A stretch of DNA of 64,000 nucleotides from Paenibacillus peoriae KCTC 3763 (GTDB lineage: Bacteria > Bacillota > Bacilli > Paenibacillales > Paenibacillaceae), in assembly GCF_000236805.1 (NCBI RefSeq), contig NZ_AGFX01000038.1, positions 62,001 to 126,000 on the forward strand, written 5' to 3'. Made by a program: the position numbers and the translations under genes. The notes below the pieces were generated by a model. The model was not told where the DNA came from, searched no databases, and saw only the letters and a program-made list of their open reading frames with translations. This document shows, piece by piece, positions 8,921 through 16,900 of this stretch; position 1 is the first letter of the stretch; every line of letters begins with the position of its first letter.

Positions 8921-9709
8921 ATGATTACAATCACGGACGTGCGACAGGACCATGGCGTGGACTGGTACGAGAAGGCTGATCCAGATAGCAGCAAAGACAA
9001 CTTCGTGTTCATTTTGGTCACCTTTGGAAAATGTGTATATTGGGTGAACGATCGCAAGATTATTCTCGGCAAGGGAGAGGTTCTGATCCTGCCTGGACAT
9101 CTGCCCTACTATGGCAAAAGTATCCCTACGCTTTTTCATACCAAGTATGTGATACATTGCCGCAAAACATGTACGAATACCGTACTTCCCATATTGAATA
9201 CGGACAAGCCGCTGTCGATCAAGCTCGGATGCTACGATATGCTGCATGAACGAATCAAATCGGTGTATTACCAATGGACAGAGCGCCCAAGCTACTATGA
9301 GCTGATGGCTGACTGTCTACTGACCGAGACGATGATTTATACCAATCAGGAATGGAACAAAGGTGTCATTTCGAGCGATAAAGAGCGGCTTGTAGATTAT
9401 ATGAAGCAGTATATCCAAAATCATTACAGGGAAAAAGTGACGAAGGAAGAGCTAGGTAACGTCATCAGCAAAACACCCAACTACGCCGCCACACTGCTGC
9501 GTGAGGTAACGCGCCAAACCATCAGCGAGCATGTACATACGCAGCGCATTAAAACGGCCATCTACATGCTGACCGAGTCCCAACTGACGATTCGTGAAAT
9601 TTCAGAGTATGTCGGCTATAGTGATGTCTCCTATTTCCATCGAATCTTCAAACGGTTAACAGGCTGTTCCCCGTCCGAATTTTTGGATGAGCGCTCTTCG
9701 ATTGTCTAG
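8921..9709 (+). CDS. AraC-family transcriptional regulator
   Basis: The 262-residue protein has an N-terminal cupin-like sensor half (GKCVYWVNDRKIILGKGEVLILPGHLPYYG in outline, residues about 30-65) and a C-terminal double helix-turn-helix from about residue 160: YRE-KVTKEELGNVISKTPNYAATLLRE and TIREISEYVGYSDVSYFHRIFKRLTGCSPSEF. The second matches the AraC signature. ATG 8921 has GGAG nine bases upstream; the ATG at 8906 has no good site. It is divergent from pyk across a palindrome. The ligand and target genes are unknown; such proteins often control sugar uptake. Confidence 0.9.
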   Translation: MITITDVRQDHGVDWYEKADPDSSKDNFVFILVTFGKCVYWVNDRKIILGKGEVLILPGHLPYYGKSIPTLFHTKYVIHCRKTCTNTVLPILNTDKPLSIKLGCYDMLHERIKSVYYQWTERPSYYELMADCLLTETMIYTNQEWNKGVISSDKERLVDYMKQYIQNHYREKVTKEELGNVISKTPNYAATLLREVTRQTISEHVHTQRIKTAIYMLTESQLTIREISEYVGYSDVSYFHRIFKRLTGCSPSEFLDERSSIV

Positions 9710-9760
9710 GGCATGTCTTCAAACTATAGAAATAGGATTGTGGGAAGATGGATGATACGA

Positions 9761-9789
9761 AAAAAGAACGCTCATTTTTTTGAGCGTTC
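9761..9789 (-). terminator. Intrinsic terminator
   Basis: Arms GAACGCTCA (9766-9774) and TGAGCGTTC (9781-9789) enclose a loop of six T. A run of A before it gives a T tail on the minus strand, so it ends the gene stopping at 9806 and may also end the AraC transcript. Confidence 0.8.
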
Positions 9790-9805
9790 CTCGTTCCTGG
9801 GAAGA

Positions 9806-10255
9806 TCAGTTTTCTTCCTCTTTTTTTTCGTAGGTGAAATTTCTTAAAATGACCTGCTTTGTTTTAGCGGTTATTTCTTCTCCATCATTGTCCAAATTTG
9901 CAACCTGATCACTTGGGTACTTGTTCGGAACCTTAACCGGATAAAAATCCCCGTGCTCAGTTAACAGGATGTGGGGTTGTTTAGATTGAGCTAGATGATT
10001 TAGTTCTTTCTTTCTCTCTGGTGAGAGCCAGTTAGAATCGTCGGTTGCTTTAGCCCCGGCTTTGGTTTCATTGACGTTAGAATTGTCGCTAGCCTTAACC
10101 TCGGTTTTGGTTTCATTGGTGTTAGAATCGTCGGTAACCTTAACGCTGGTTATGGTTTCATTGGCAAAAGTTTGACTTTGAATGACGGTTATAACTCCTC
10201 CGACAAGAACAGTTAGACCTAAAACTACAACAATTGTTCTTAGCCGCTTGTTCAC
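9806..10255 (-). CDS. Membrane-anchored or secreted protein with 15-residue repeats
   Basis: The 149-residue product starts at GTG 10255, seven bases after GGGAGG. Residues 4-27 are hydrophobic after a basic N-terminus, either a signal peptide or an anchor. Residues about 35-80 contain three imperfect 15-residue repeats of the pattern (V/A)K(A/V)(T/S)D(D/N)SN-NETK, encoded by a 45-bp tandem DNA repeat. The C-terminal part is charged and lysine/glutamate rich and mentions no known motif apart from a LLTEHGDFYPVKVP segment. Function unknown. It shares orientation with the secreted protein at 10356-10946, about 100 bp upstream. Confidence 0.65.
   Translation of the reverse strand: MNKRLRTIVVVLGLTVLVGGVITVIQSQTFANETITSVKVTDDSNTNETKTEVKASDNSNVNETKAGAKATDDSNWLSPERKKELNHLAQSKQPHILLTEHGDFYPVKVPNKYPSDQVANLDNDGEEITAKTKQVILRNFTYEKKEEEN
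10032..10166 (-). repeat. Three 45-bp tandem repeats inside a coding region
   Basis: Copies begin at 10032, 10077 and 10122 with the shared opening TTAGAAT and the shared TTTCATTG near the end. They keep the reading frame and encode the repeated SN-NETK segments, so copy number could vary without breaking the gene. Confidence 0.8.
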
Positions 10256-10355
10256 ACACACACCTCCCTTCCCAAAGATGTATTACATATTTTTGAAAAT
10301 ATTAGTATTATAACAATTTCATAAAAAAACTTAACAATCGTTAAATAAAATAATA

Positions 10356-10946
10356 TTAAAACGTGACGTATCCATTTCCTGAAATCGTATAATCATTGAG
10401 GTTAAGTACCATTACCTGATATTCTCCAGCACTTGGAGCTCTCAGTTGAAAATCCCTACTTTCATCTGTATATCTTCCATAAACGGCAAAAACCTCTCCC
10501 AAATAATTTTTGTTCACAATCAGGTAACCTACTTCAGGACGAGACCAAGAACTACCATCTACCCATTGTACCACATGGAAATTCAAGGTAGCTGCGTTAT
10601 TAACTGAAAACTTATTAGAGTAAATACCCCCATCGTTTCGAGAAAAGTGACTAAATTGCCAAGATGCCAATGATGCCATCGGCGAGATTTTTTGATCGGT
10701 TTGAGTCTTTTCTTTTTCAACAGCAATTGATTCTATCGGTATCGCATTTTCGATAACTTCATTATATTCTTCAGCCGTCAAACCGCTCAATAATGAATTC
10801 GAATTAACAATTGAAGAATATGGTGGGAATAGCGACTGTGGAGAAGAATCTTTAGCTGATGAAGAGGAATCTGCGTAGGAGCTTGAAGGGTTCAATCCGA
10901 TGGATACCAACATAACAACTAGCATAGTTACAAGAAATTTTTTCAC
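10356..10946 (-). CDS. Secreted protein of unknown function
   Basis: The 196-residue protein starts at GTG 10946 behind GGGAGG. Residues 1-25 are a signal peptide with likely cleavage after SSSYA. A serine-rich linker follows (residues 26-55), then a pro-like acidic region, and from about residue 95 a compact beta-rich domain (WQFSHFSRNDGGIYSN, TLNFHVVQWVDG, EVGYLIVNKNYLGEVFAVYGRY, GEYQVMVLNLNDYTISGNGYVTF in outline). That domain resembles the general shape of small jelly-roll or pre-peptidase-like beta domains, but I cannot name a family. It lies upstream of the repeat protein on the same strand. Confidence 0.7.
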   Translation of the reverse strand: MKKFLVTMLVVMLVSIGLNPSSSYADSSSSAKDSSPQSLFPPYSSIVNSNSLLSGLTAEEYNEVIENAIPIESIAVEKEKTQTDQKISPMASLASWQFSHFSRNDGGIYSNKFSVNNAATLNFHVVQWVDGSSWSRPEVGYLIVNKNYLGEVFAVYGRYTDESRDFQLRAPSAGEYQVMVLNLNDYTISGNGYVTF

Positions 10947-11430
10947 AAATAATTGCCTCCCAAATGCTAAATTTTAACAACATTTGTATAATAACATATA
11001 AAACAGCTACCGTGTACATACTTTTTGTAATTTTTACCTTATTGACACAAGATTCTGTCTCATCGGAAGTCTGACAGATAAAAATGGACAATCATTCAGT
11101 ATGAAGGGAGGCCTTAACAAGGTCCATTCTTTAGGCTTCATTCAATAAAATTCTCCACTTTTAAGAAAAATCTGTCCCACGGCTTAAAATCATTTTGGGT
11201 AGTTTAGCCTTATTCTTTTCGGAGATACAGTAAAAAATCTAAAATGGAGCATGAATTGTAGAGCATTGTTACGAATCCATCTAGAAAAAAGATAAGCATG
11301 TACCATAATCATCATTGAAATTATTTATATAAATTAATATATATATATTATCTGTAGCAGAAGATCGAACAAGAGGAATGGCTAGGCTCAGGATCACGAA
11401 TGTATTCTGAAATCTAAGGAGGGTTTTCAA
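10947..11430. other. AT-rich intergenic region
   Basis: These 484 bases hold no convincing gene on either strand. The only signal I can support is a possible promoter for the small peptide gene: TTGAAA at 11315-11320, a 17-base spacer and TATATA at 11338-11343, inside a very AT-rich tract. Confidence 0.4.
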
Positions 11431-11565
11431 ATGAAAAAAAGAAACGTTTTTCTTTCTCTCTTATCAGCTTGCGTTGTTAACTCTCTTTTTGTAGCGGTAA
11501 CTTGCGCTGAGGACAGTAGTAATATGAACATGAAAGAAGTCCCTAATAATCGAATGCGTAAATGA
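11431..11565 (+). CDS. 44-residue exported peptide
   Basis: ATG 11431 follows AAGGAGGG with eight bases spacing, a strong translation signal for so short a frame. The product starts MKKRNVFLSLLSACVVNSLF, has a hydrophobic core of about 18 residues and an Ala/Cys-Ala cleavage region near residue 26, leaving a tail of about 18 residues rich in N, M and charged residues (NMNMKEVPNNRMRK). It looks like a secreted propeptide such as a signalling peptide precursor, but no receptor gene lies next to it. It converges on the sucrose EIIBC gene. Confidence 0.55.
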   Translation: MKKRNVFLSLLSACVVNSLFVAVTCAEDSSNMNMKEVPNNRMRK

Positions 11566-11689
11566 TAAAGTCTATGAAAAACGGCCGCCCCGCTTGGATA
11601 CCTTCTCTCCAAGACAGAACGACCGTCAAAGTTCACTTATATACGTGTGCTTATTTCTACCACCTGGCCGGTGTTAATGGGAGGTGATG

Positions 11690-13108
11690 TTAATTGGAAG
11701 AACCCGCTGTTTTGACTTCCTCTAGCATTTTATCGTTGTAGCCGAACATCCAGGTCAGAACAAACGCTACAGCCATAGCAGCCAAGTTGGCCAAAATGTA
11801 AAGCGGCAGCTGATGGTTCATGTAAAGCAGCGTGCCCGGAATGACCGTAATGGCCATGCCTGTAGCCGCCAGATGGAAGATCGAAGCGATAAAGCCGCCA
11901 ACTGCCCCACCAATCAGACCCATAACAAAAGGCTTCATATATCTCAGGTTGACACCGAAAATAGCCGGCTCGGTAATCCCAAGAAAAGCAGACAGCGAGG
12001 AAGGGAGTGCTAGCGCTTTCAGCTTGGCATTCTTCGTTTTCAGTCCAACCGCCAGACAAGCGGCACCTTGAGCAGCCATGGCACAGGTAATGATTGCGTT
12101 GAATGCGTTCACGCCAGTCTTTTCAAGTAGCTGAATTTCCAGAAAATTGAATATATGATGCACACCCGTAACGACGATAATTTGATGCAAGAAACCGATG
12201 ATAATCCCTGCGATACCAAAAGGCAGATCAAGTACAAATGTCGTTCCGTGCAGCACCCATTCTTCGAAGGAATGGAAAACCGGACCGATGGCAAACAGCC
12301 CGAGTGTAATCATGATTAACAATGTCAAAAACGGCGTAAGGATCAGATCCAGCGCTTCTGGAACCCGTTTGCGCAGCGCCCGCTCCAGCTTGGCTCCGAT
12401 CAAGCCCACAAAGAAGGCTGGCAATACCGAGCCCTGATAACCCACCACAGGAATGAATCCGAGCATCGTCAAGGGATGGGCCGAGCCGTCCGCCACACTA
12501 TAAGCGTTAGGCAGAGCTGGGTTCACCAGCATCAGACCAAGCACAATACCCAATACCGGGCTGCCGCCGAACACTCTAAAGGCTGACCAGGCGACCAGCG
12601 CAGGCAGAAAGGCAAAAGCGGTATCCGTTAACACCTGTGTAAACAATAGAAAATTAGGTGAAATGTCCTTTGCCGTCATGCCCAGCAGAGCGAGAATTTG
12701 CGGCTGTGTGAGCAAGCCGCGCAGACCCATGAACAACCCTGTAGCGACCAGCACAGGAATGATCGGCACAAAGACGTCACCGAAGGTACGTATCGAGCGC
12801 TGGAATGCGTTTCCTTCCTTTTTCGCCTGACTTTTCACCTCTTCTTTCGAAGATCCGGTCACACCAAGCTTTTCAACCTCTTCAAAAATCCGATTTACGG
12901 TCCCTGTACCAAAAATAATCTGATATTGACCTGAATTAAAGAAAGCACCCTTGACCTTGTCGATCTCCTCAACCTTTTTCTGGTCGATCTTCTCCTTGTT
13001 ATGCACCATAATCCGCAGACGTGTCGCACAGTGGGCAAAGGATGCAATATTTTCCTTCCCACCAATCGCTTCAATCACTTCTTTGGCAATTTCCCGGTTT
13101 TCTGCCAT
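11690..13108 (-). CDS. scrA: PTS sucrose-specific EIIBC permease
   Basis: The 472-residue protein imports sucrose and phosphorylates it to sucrose 6-phosphate. Residues about 1-85 are the EIIB domain with the phospho-accepting cysteine in FAHCATRLRIMVHN; the rest is an EIIC domain of about ten helices with GITEPAIFGVNLRY and the sucrose/trehalose-type VVTGVHHIFNFLEIQ motif. There is no EIIA domain, so it must borrow one. ATG 13108 is preferred over an upstream in-frame ATG because AAAGGA is nine bases before it. It follows the sucrose-6-phosphate hydrolase gene by 65 bp and so forms an operon with it under the LacI-type repressor encoded upstream. Confidence 0.9.
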   Translation of the reverse strand: MAENREIAKEVIEAIGGKENIASFAHCATRLRIMVHNKEKIDQKKVEEIDKVKGAFFNSGQYQIIFGTGTVNRIFEEVEKLGVTGSSKEEVKSQAKKEGNAFQRSIRTFGDVFVPIIPVLVATGLFMGLRGLLTQPQILALLGMTAKDISPNFLLFTQVLTDTAFAFLPALVAWSAFRVFGGSPVLGIVLGLMLVNPALPNAYSVADGSAHPLTMLGFIPVVGYQGSVLPAFFVGLIGAKLERALRKRVPEALDLILTPFLTLLIMITLGLFAIGPVFHSFEEWVLHGTTFVLDLPFGIAGIIIGFLHQIIVVTGVHHIFNFLEIQLLEKTGVNAFNAIITCAMAAQGAACLAVGLKTKNAKLKALALPSSLSAFLGITEPAIFGVNLRYMKPFVMGLIGGAVGGFIASIFHLAATGMAITVIPGTLLYMNHQLPLYILANLAAMAVAFVLTWMFGYNDKMLEEVKTAGSSN

Positions 13109-13173
13109 GATGTTCATCCTTTCGTTCATTCCGTTATGTTATTGATGATTAACGATCCACTTGGTGAATTAGC

Positions 13174-14652
13174 CTACTCTGTAAAATCCCATTTTACCGC
13201 TTGGAAGAGAGCCTCTCCCTTGTCAGCAAAAAAGTGTATTTCGTCACTCTCTGGGTGCGGAAAAATACGACTGGTGAACACATCTTCCCCATCATTGACG
13301 AAAATCTCAACCGAAGACGTATCTACAAACAAATGAAGCTTAATATGGTCTTCATTCCATGCACACTGCCTTACCTCACCATACGAAACCGCCACAGGCT
13401 CACCCGATTGTGAACGGTCCAGTACTAGCTTGCGGCTAACAGCATCATATTTAATCACCGTTCTCTCAGTTGCACTCGCGCGGAATTCAATACCAAACGC
13501 CTTGGCACTCAAAAGATCAACCTCACAAATCAGCTCATAGGCCGTACCCTTGAAGCCCTCATAGGTTTTCCTCTCTGACGATAACGTGTCAGCCACCCGA
13601 TCCTCACGCTTTCTGCGCAGCGCAGTCAGCTCAGGGATAGGCCGCTGCAAGAGTTTACCCTCATGAAGGATAAGCTCCCTAGGCAGCGTCAGGCAATGCG
13701 CCCAACCGTTCGGGTCTGTCGGAGAGTCAATATCCGGCAATCCCATCCATGCCACCATAATACGCCGCCCCTGCGGATCAACCATGGTTTGCGGAGCATA
13801 AAATTCAAAGCCTCGATCCAGCTCGCAGAACGCCCCATGCTCCAATGTCCTTGTCTCGGTATTCAGCGGCTTGCCGATGATGTACCCCGATTGATAAATA
13901 TTGTGGTATTCATCCCCTGAAGGCTCTAGGCCTTGAGGAGAAAAGACCAATACCCCCGAGCCGTCCAGTTCAAAATAGTCCGGGCATTCCCACATGTAGC
14001 CAAACGACTCAAGGCCTGTGCGTATTTCCCCCTCAAACTGCCACGAATGAAGGTCAGTTGATCGATAAAGGACGACGCAGCCTGTTGCATTCGTTCTTTG
14101 GGCACCAATCACACAATAAAAGCTGTCGCCGTCCTTCCACAGCTTGGGATCACGAAAGTGGTCTGTATACCCTTCCGGGACACTCGAAATGACAGGATGT
14201 TCCCATTTTGTAATGAGACCGCTCTCATCCATAACGGCCATACATTGATAAGGATGTCTGATCCAGTTTTCGTCCCGTGTATTTCCCGTATACAGCATAT
14301 ACAGCTTGCCCTCATGCTCCAGCGCGCTGCCCGAATAAGCTCCATGTGAATCAAAGGTATCTCCCGGGGTAATACCGATGCCCGCACTGTCCCATGTGAC
14401 CAAATCTTTGGACTTCAAGTGATACCAGTATTTCATCCCATGATCGGTTCCCAAGGGGAACCACTGATAGAACAAATGGTATTCACCCTGGTAATATGAA
14501 AAGCCATTGGGGTCATTGAGCAAGCCTATTGGTGGCTGAATATGAAATGTCTGCCTCCAATGGCATTTCTTGACTTTTTCCACCAGGCTGGCTATTTCAC
14601 CTGGCTCTGCCTGTTCAATAAGCCGATACTTCTGTTCATTTGTCATTTTCAT
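13174..14652 (-). CDS. scrB: Sucrose-6-phosphate hydrolase (GH32)
   Basis: The 492-residue cytosolic enzyme splits sucrose 6-phosphate into glucose 6-phosphate and fructose. All three GH32 landmarks are visible: the nucleophile motif LLNDPNGFSYY (about residues 43-53), FRDPKLW with the RDP transition-state aspartate, and MWECPDYFELDG with the acid/base glutamate. The C-terminal beta-sandwich ends in SVEIFVNDGEDVFTSRIFP. ATG 14652 is set by GAGGT eight bases upstream. The gene lies directly behind four GGAACCGGTTCC-type operators and before the EIIBC gene, matching the usual scr/sac operon. Confidence 0.93.
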   Translation of the reverse strand: MKMTNEQKYRLIEQAEPGEIASLVEKVKKCHWRQTFHIQPPIGLLNDPNGFSYYQGEYHLFYQWFPLGTDHGMKYWYHLKSKDLVTWDSAGIGITPGDTFDSHGAYSGSALEHEGKLYMLYTGNTRDENWIRHPYQCMAVMDESGLITKWEHPVISSVPEGYTDHFRDPKLWKDGDSFYCVIGAQRTNATGCVVLYRSTDLHSWQFEGEIRTGLESFGYMWECPDYFELDGSGVLVFSPQGLEPSGDEYHNIYQSGYIIGKPLNTETRTLEHGAFCELDRGFEFYAPQTMVDPQGRRIMVAWMGLPDIDSPTDPNGWAHCLTLPRELILHEGKLLQRPIPELTALRRKREDRVADTLSSERKTYEGFKGTAYELICEVDLLSAKAFGIEFRASATERTVIKYDAVSRKLVLDRSQSGEPVAVSYGEVRQCAWNEDHIKLHLFVDTSSVEIFVNDGEDVFTSRIFPHPESDEIHFFADKGEALFQAVKWDFTE

Positions 14653-14687
14653 AGATGTACCTCATTCTTATTAAAACTCTCGTAACA

Positions 14688-14810
14688 GGAACCGGTTCCA
14701 ACACATTGAAAAAAATATACCGGAACCGGTTCCGATCTGATTAAAAAAATATTTTATCCATGGATTTGCAACCGATTCCATTTGTGCCCGAGTGTTATGG
14801 AACCGGTTTC
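14688..14810. promoter_or_regulatory. Cluster of four LacI-type operators
   Basis: Two perfect palindromes GGAACCGGTTCC lie at 14688-14699 and 14722-14733. Two variants lie at 14768-14779 (GCAACCGATTCC) and 14799-14810 (GGAACCGGTTTC). Centre distances are 34, 46 and 31 bp. They occupy the leader between the repressor gene and the hydrolase gene and very likely bind the ScrR-type repressor. Confidence 0.8.
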
Positions 14811-14832
14811 GAAGAAATTATAATCCACTTAT

Positions 14833-15855
14833 TCAACGTTTGTCAACGCTTTCTCTTTGGATAAGAGAATAATTCATGACTGTCACTTGCTCTACCGGTT
14901 TATGCTCTACCAGCCGCATGATATTTTGTGCCGCTACACGTCCAGCCTCCATATACGGGTATTGAACAGTTGTCAGCGCAGGGTGAATGACCTCCGTAAT
15001 ATCGTATCCCCCGAAGCCGGTCACCGATAATTCTGACGGGATGGCAATTCCTCTGGAATAAGCCGCATTGATCACGCCAAGCGCAATATTATCCGTAGCA
15101 CACACCATTAACGACGGCTTGAACTGATCCAAGATGGCAGACGCAGCAATCCGTGCATCGGCCATTTTAAATCCGGTTTCATAGTATCTGATATCATAGC
15201 CAGCAGCCCGCAGCGCATCGTCCGTATGTGACCCTGCAGGCAATGCATCCCGAACAGCCTGCCTAAAGCCCTCTTTGCGCTGTACGCCGACAGCAACGTC
15301 CTTCTCCGTAACACCGACGTAGGCAATCTCACGGTGTCCCTGCGAGAGAACATAAGCGCCGATATCATATCCTGCATGGTAGTCATCATGGATCAGGCTA
15401 TGAATCTGCTCATGCTGCTGGCCCACCAGCAACACCGGAATACGAATGTCACGAATCGCGGTCAGATGGTCATCCGTAATTTGAGCAGCCAGCAAAATGA
15501 TGCCGGAAATCTTTTGCCGCCCCAGCTCATAGAGGGCTTCGATTTCTCGCTTTACATCCTGGCTCGTATTGGAGATCAGCATCTGATAATGCCGGGAGCG
15601 CAGCTCCTCATCAATCCCCATCAGCGTATGAGATGTCGCAAACGAATCCAGGCGTGGCACAACGGTTCCGATAATGTTGGTCCGTTTCGCCTTTAGGCTC
15701 TGGGCAAAGGTATTGGGCACATAACCCGTGGCCTTGACCACCTTTTCAATTTTACGTCTCGTATCCACACTTACAGCCCCGCCGTTCAAATAACGGGATA
15801 CCGTGCTCTTGGCCACACCGGCCATGTGGGCTATATCTGCAATTGTCTTATTCAT
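14833..15855 (-). CDS. scrR: LacI-family repressor of the sucrose operon
   Basis: The 340-residue regulator has a classical LacI helix-turn-helix at the N-terminus (TIADIAHMAGVAKSTVSRYL, with the hinge PNTFAQSLKAKRT) and a periplasmic-binding-protein-like sensor domain. ATG 15855 has GGAGG five bases upstream; an earlier in-frame start at 15894 would add thirteen unrelated residues. The target is inferred from the four operators just downstream of its stop and from the adjacent sucrose genes. Sucrose 6-phosphate or fructose derivatives are likely inducers by analogy with known ScrR proteins; that is not visible here. Confidence 0.88.
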   Translation of the reverse strand: MNKTIADIAHMAGVAKSTVSRYLNGGAVSVDTRRKIEKVVKATGYVPNTFAQSLKAKRTNIIGTVVPRLDSFATSHTLMGIDEELRSRHYQMLISNTSQDVKREIEALYELGRQKISGIILLAAQITDDHLTAIRDIRIPVLLVGQQHEQIHSLIHDDYHAGYDIGAYVLSQGHREIAYVGVTEKDVAVGVQRKEGFRQAVRDALPAGSHTDDALRAAGYDIRYYETGFKMADARIAASAILDQFKPSLMVCATDNIALGVINAAYSRGIAIPSELSVTGFGGYDITEVIHPALTTVQYPYMEAGRVAAQNIMRLVEHKPVEQVTVMNYSLIQRESVDKR

Positions 15856-15969
15856 GAGGCCCTCCGGAGGGTTTTCATTTTCACAAGCTTCCAAACCGTC
15901 TCTTTTTCCATAACTCTATCATAGCATATGGCGGGGGTGGAATGCTGTGACTCCATACTCATCATGGAC

Positions 15970-16007
15970 AAAAACGCCGTTCCTTTCAACGAAGAAAGAA
16001 ACGGCGT
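15970..16007 (-). terminator. Intrinsic terminator after the aldo/keto reductase gene
   Basis: A 14-bp stem with one mismatch (15974-15987 with 15994-16007, loop of six) is followed on the minus strand by a T run. It lies 20 bases past the stop at 16027. Confidence 0.8.
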
Positions 16008-16026
16008 GCCTTATCATAAGCAGAAT

Positions 16027-16869
16027 TTAAAAGTCGAAGTTATCCGGATCAGGACCCACTCGAAGATTGGCATTTAACGCCTGAATTCGCTCCATATCCT
16101 CGCGCGTCAATTCAAAATCAAAGATGTCGGCATTTTCGATAATCCGATGTGCCTTGGTAGACTTGGGAATGGTGACAACTCCCTGCTGTACATCCCAGCG
16201 TAAAATTACTTGAGCCACCGATTTACCATACTTGCTCGCTATGTCTTGCAGCACCGGATGATCAAGCAATTGGCCCTGCATAAGCGGGGACCAGGCTTCC
16301 AATTGAATGCTATGCTTTTGACAGAATTGCAGCAGCTCTACTTGTGTTAATTGCGGGTGGAATTCCACCTGATTGACCATGGGCTTAATCTCAGCATCCT
16401 TCATAAGGTCTTCCAAATGATGAATCTGGAAGTTGCTGACTCCGATCGCCTTGATCCGTCCTTCTTTATACAAGGACTCTAAAGCTCTCCAGGCTTCCTT
16501 ATACTTCCCTTGGACAGGCCAATGAATCAGATACAGATCCAGATAAACCAGACCCAGCTTATCCAAGCTGGCTTCAAAGGCTGCCCGTGTCTCGTCATAT
16601 CCCAGGTCGGCATTCCACACTTTGGACGTGACAAACAGCTCTTCTCTGGACAGGTTATTCTCCTGAAGGGCTTCCTGAATAGCCTGTCCAACACTTTTTT
16701 CATTCGCATAGATTGCAGCTGTATCTATACTGCGGTAGCCATAATTTACAGCAGCTTTTATAGCATCGACCAGTTCCAAGCCTTCCTCTACTTTAAAGAC
16801 CCCGATGCCAAACCAAGGCATACGAACTCCGTTGTGCAAGGTTGTTGTGCTTTGCAAGTTTTGCGTCAT
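16027..16869 (-). CDS. Aldo/keto reductase
   Basis: The 280-residue NADPH-dependent oxidoreductase has the AKR catalytic tetrad: Asp and Tyr in SIDTAAIYANE, Lys in VTSKVWNADLGYD, and His in LIHWPVQGKYKEAW. The C-terminal cofactor motif IPKSTKAHRIIENADIFDFEL is also present. It is of the short bacterial YvgN/YtbE type that reduces small aldehydes such as methylglyoxal. ATG 16869 follows GGAGAGGGAG. The MFS exporter gene lies 31 bp upstream in the same orientation, so the two are probably cotranscribed and may share a stress or detoxification role under the divergent HxlR regulator. Confidence 0.9.
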   Translation of the reverse strand: MTQNLQSTTTLHNGVRMPWFGIGVFKVEEGLELVDAIKAAVNYGYRSIDTAAIYANEKSVGQAIQEALQENNLSREELFVTSKVWNADLGYDETRAAFEASLDKLGLVYLDLYLIHWPVQGKYKEAWRALESLYKEGRIKAIGVSNFQIHHLEDLMKDAEIKPMVNQVEFHPQLTQVELLQFCQKHSIQLEAWSPLMQGQLLDHPVLQDIASKYGKSVAQVILRWDVQQGVVTIPKSTKAHRIIENADIFDFELTREDMERIQALNANLRVGPDPDNFDF

Positions 16870-16900
16870 TCTATATCTCCCTCTCCAATTTTTATAAGTT

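Noticed and set aside
10032-10166. Tandem 45-bp repeats as a possible CRISPR array
   Set aside because: The copies are contiguous, have no unique spacers, and keep a coding frame.
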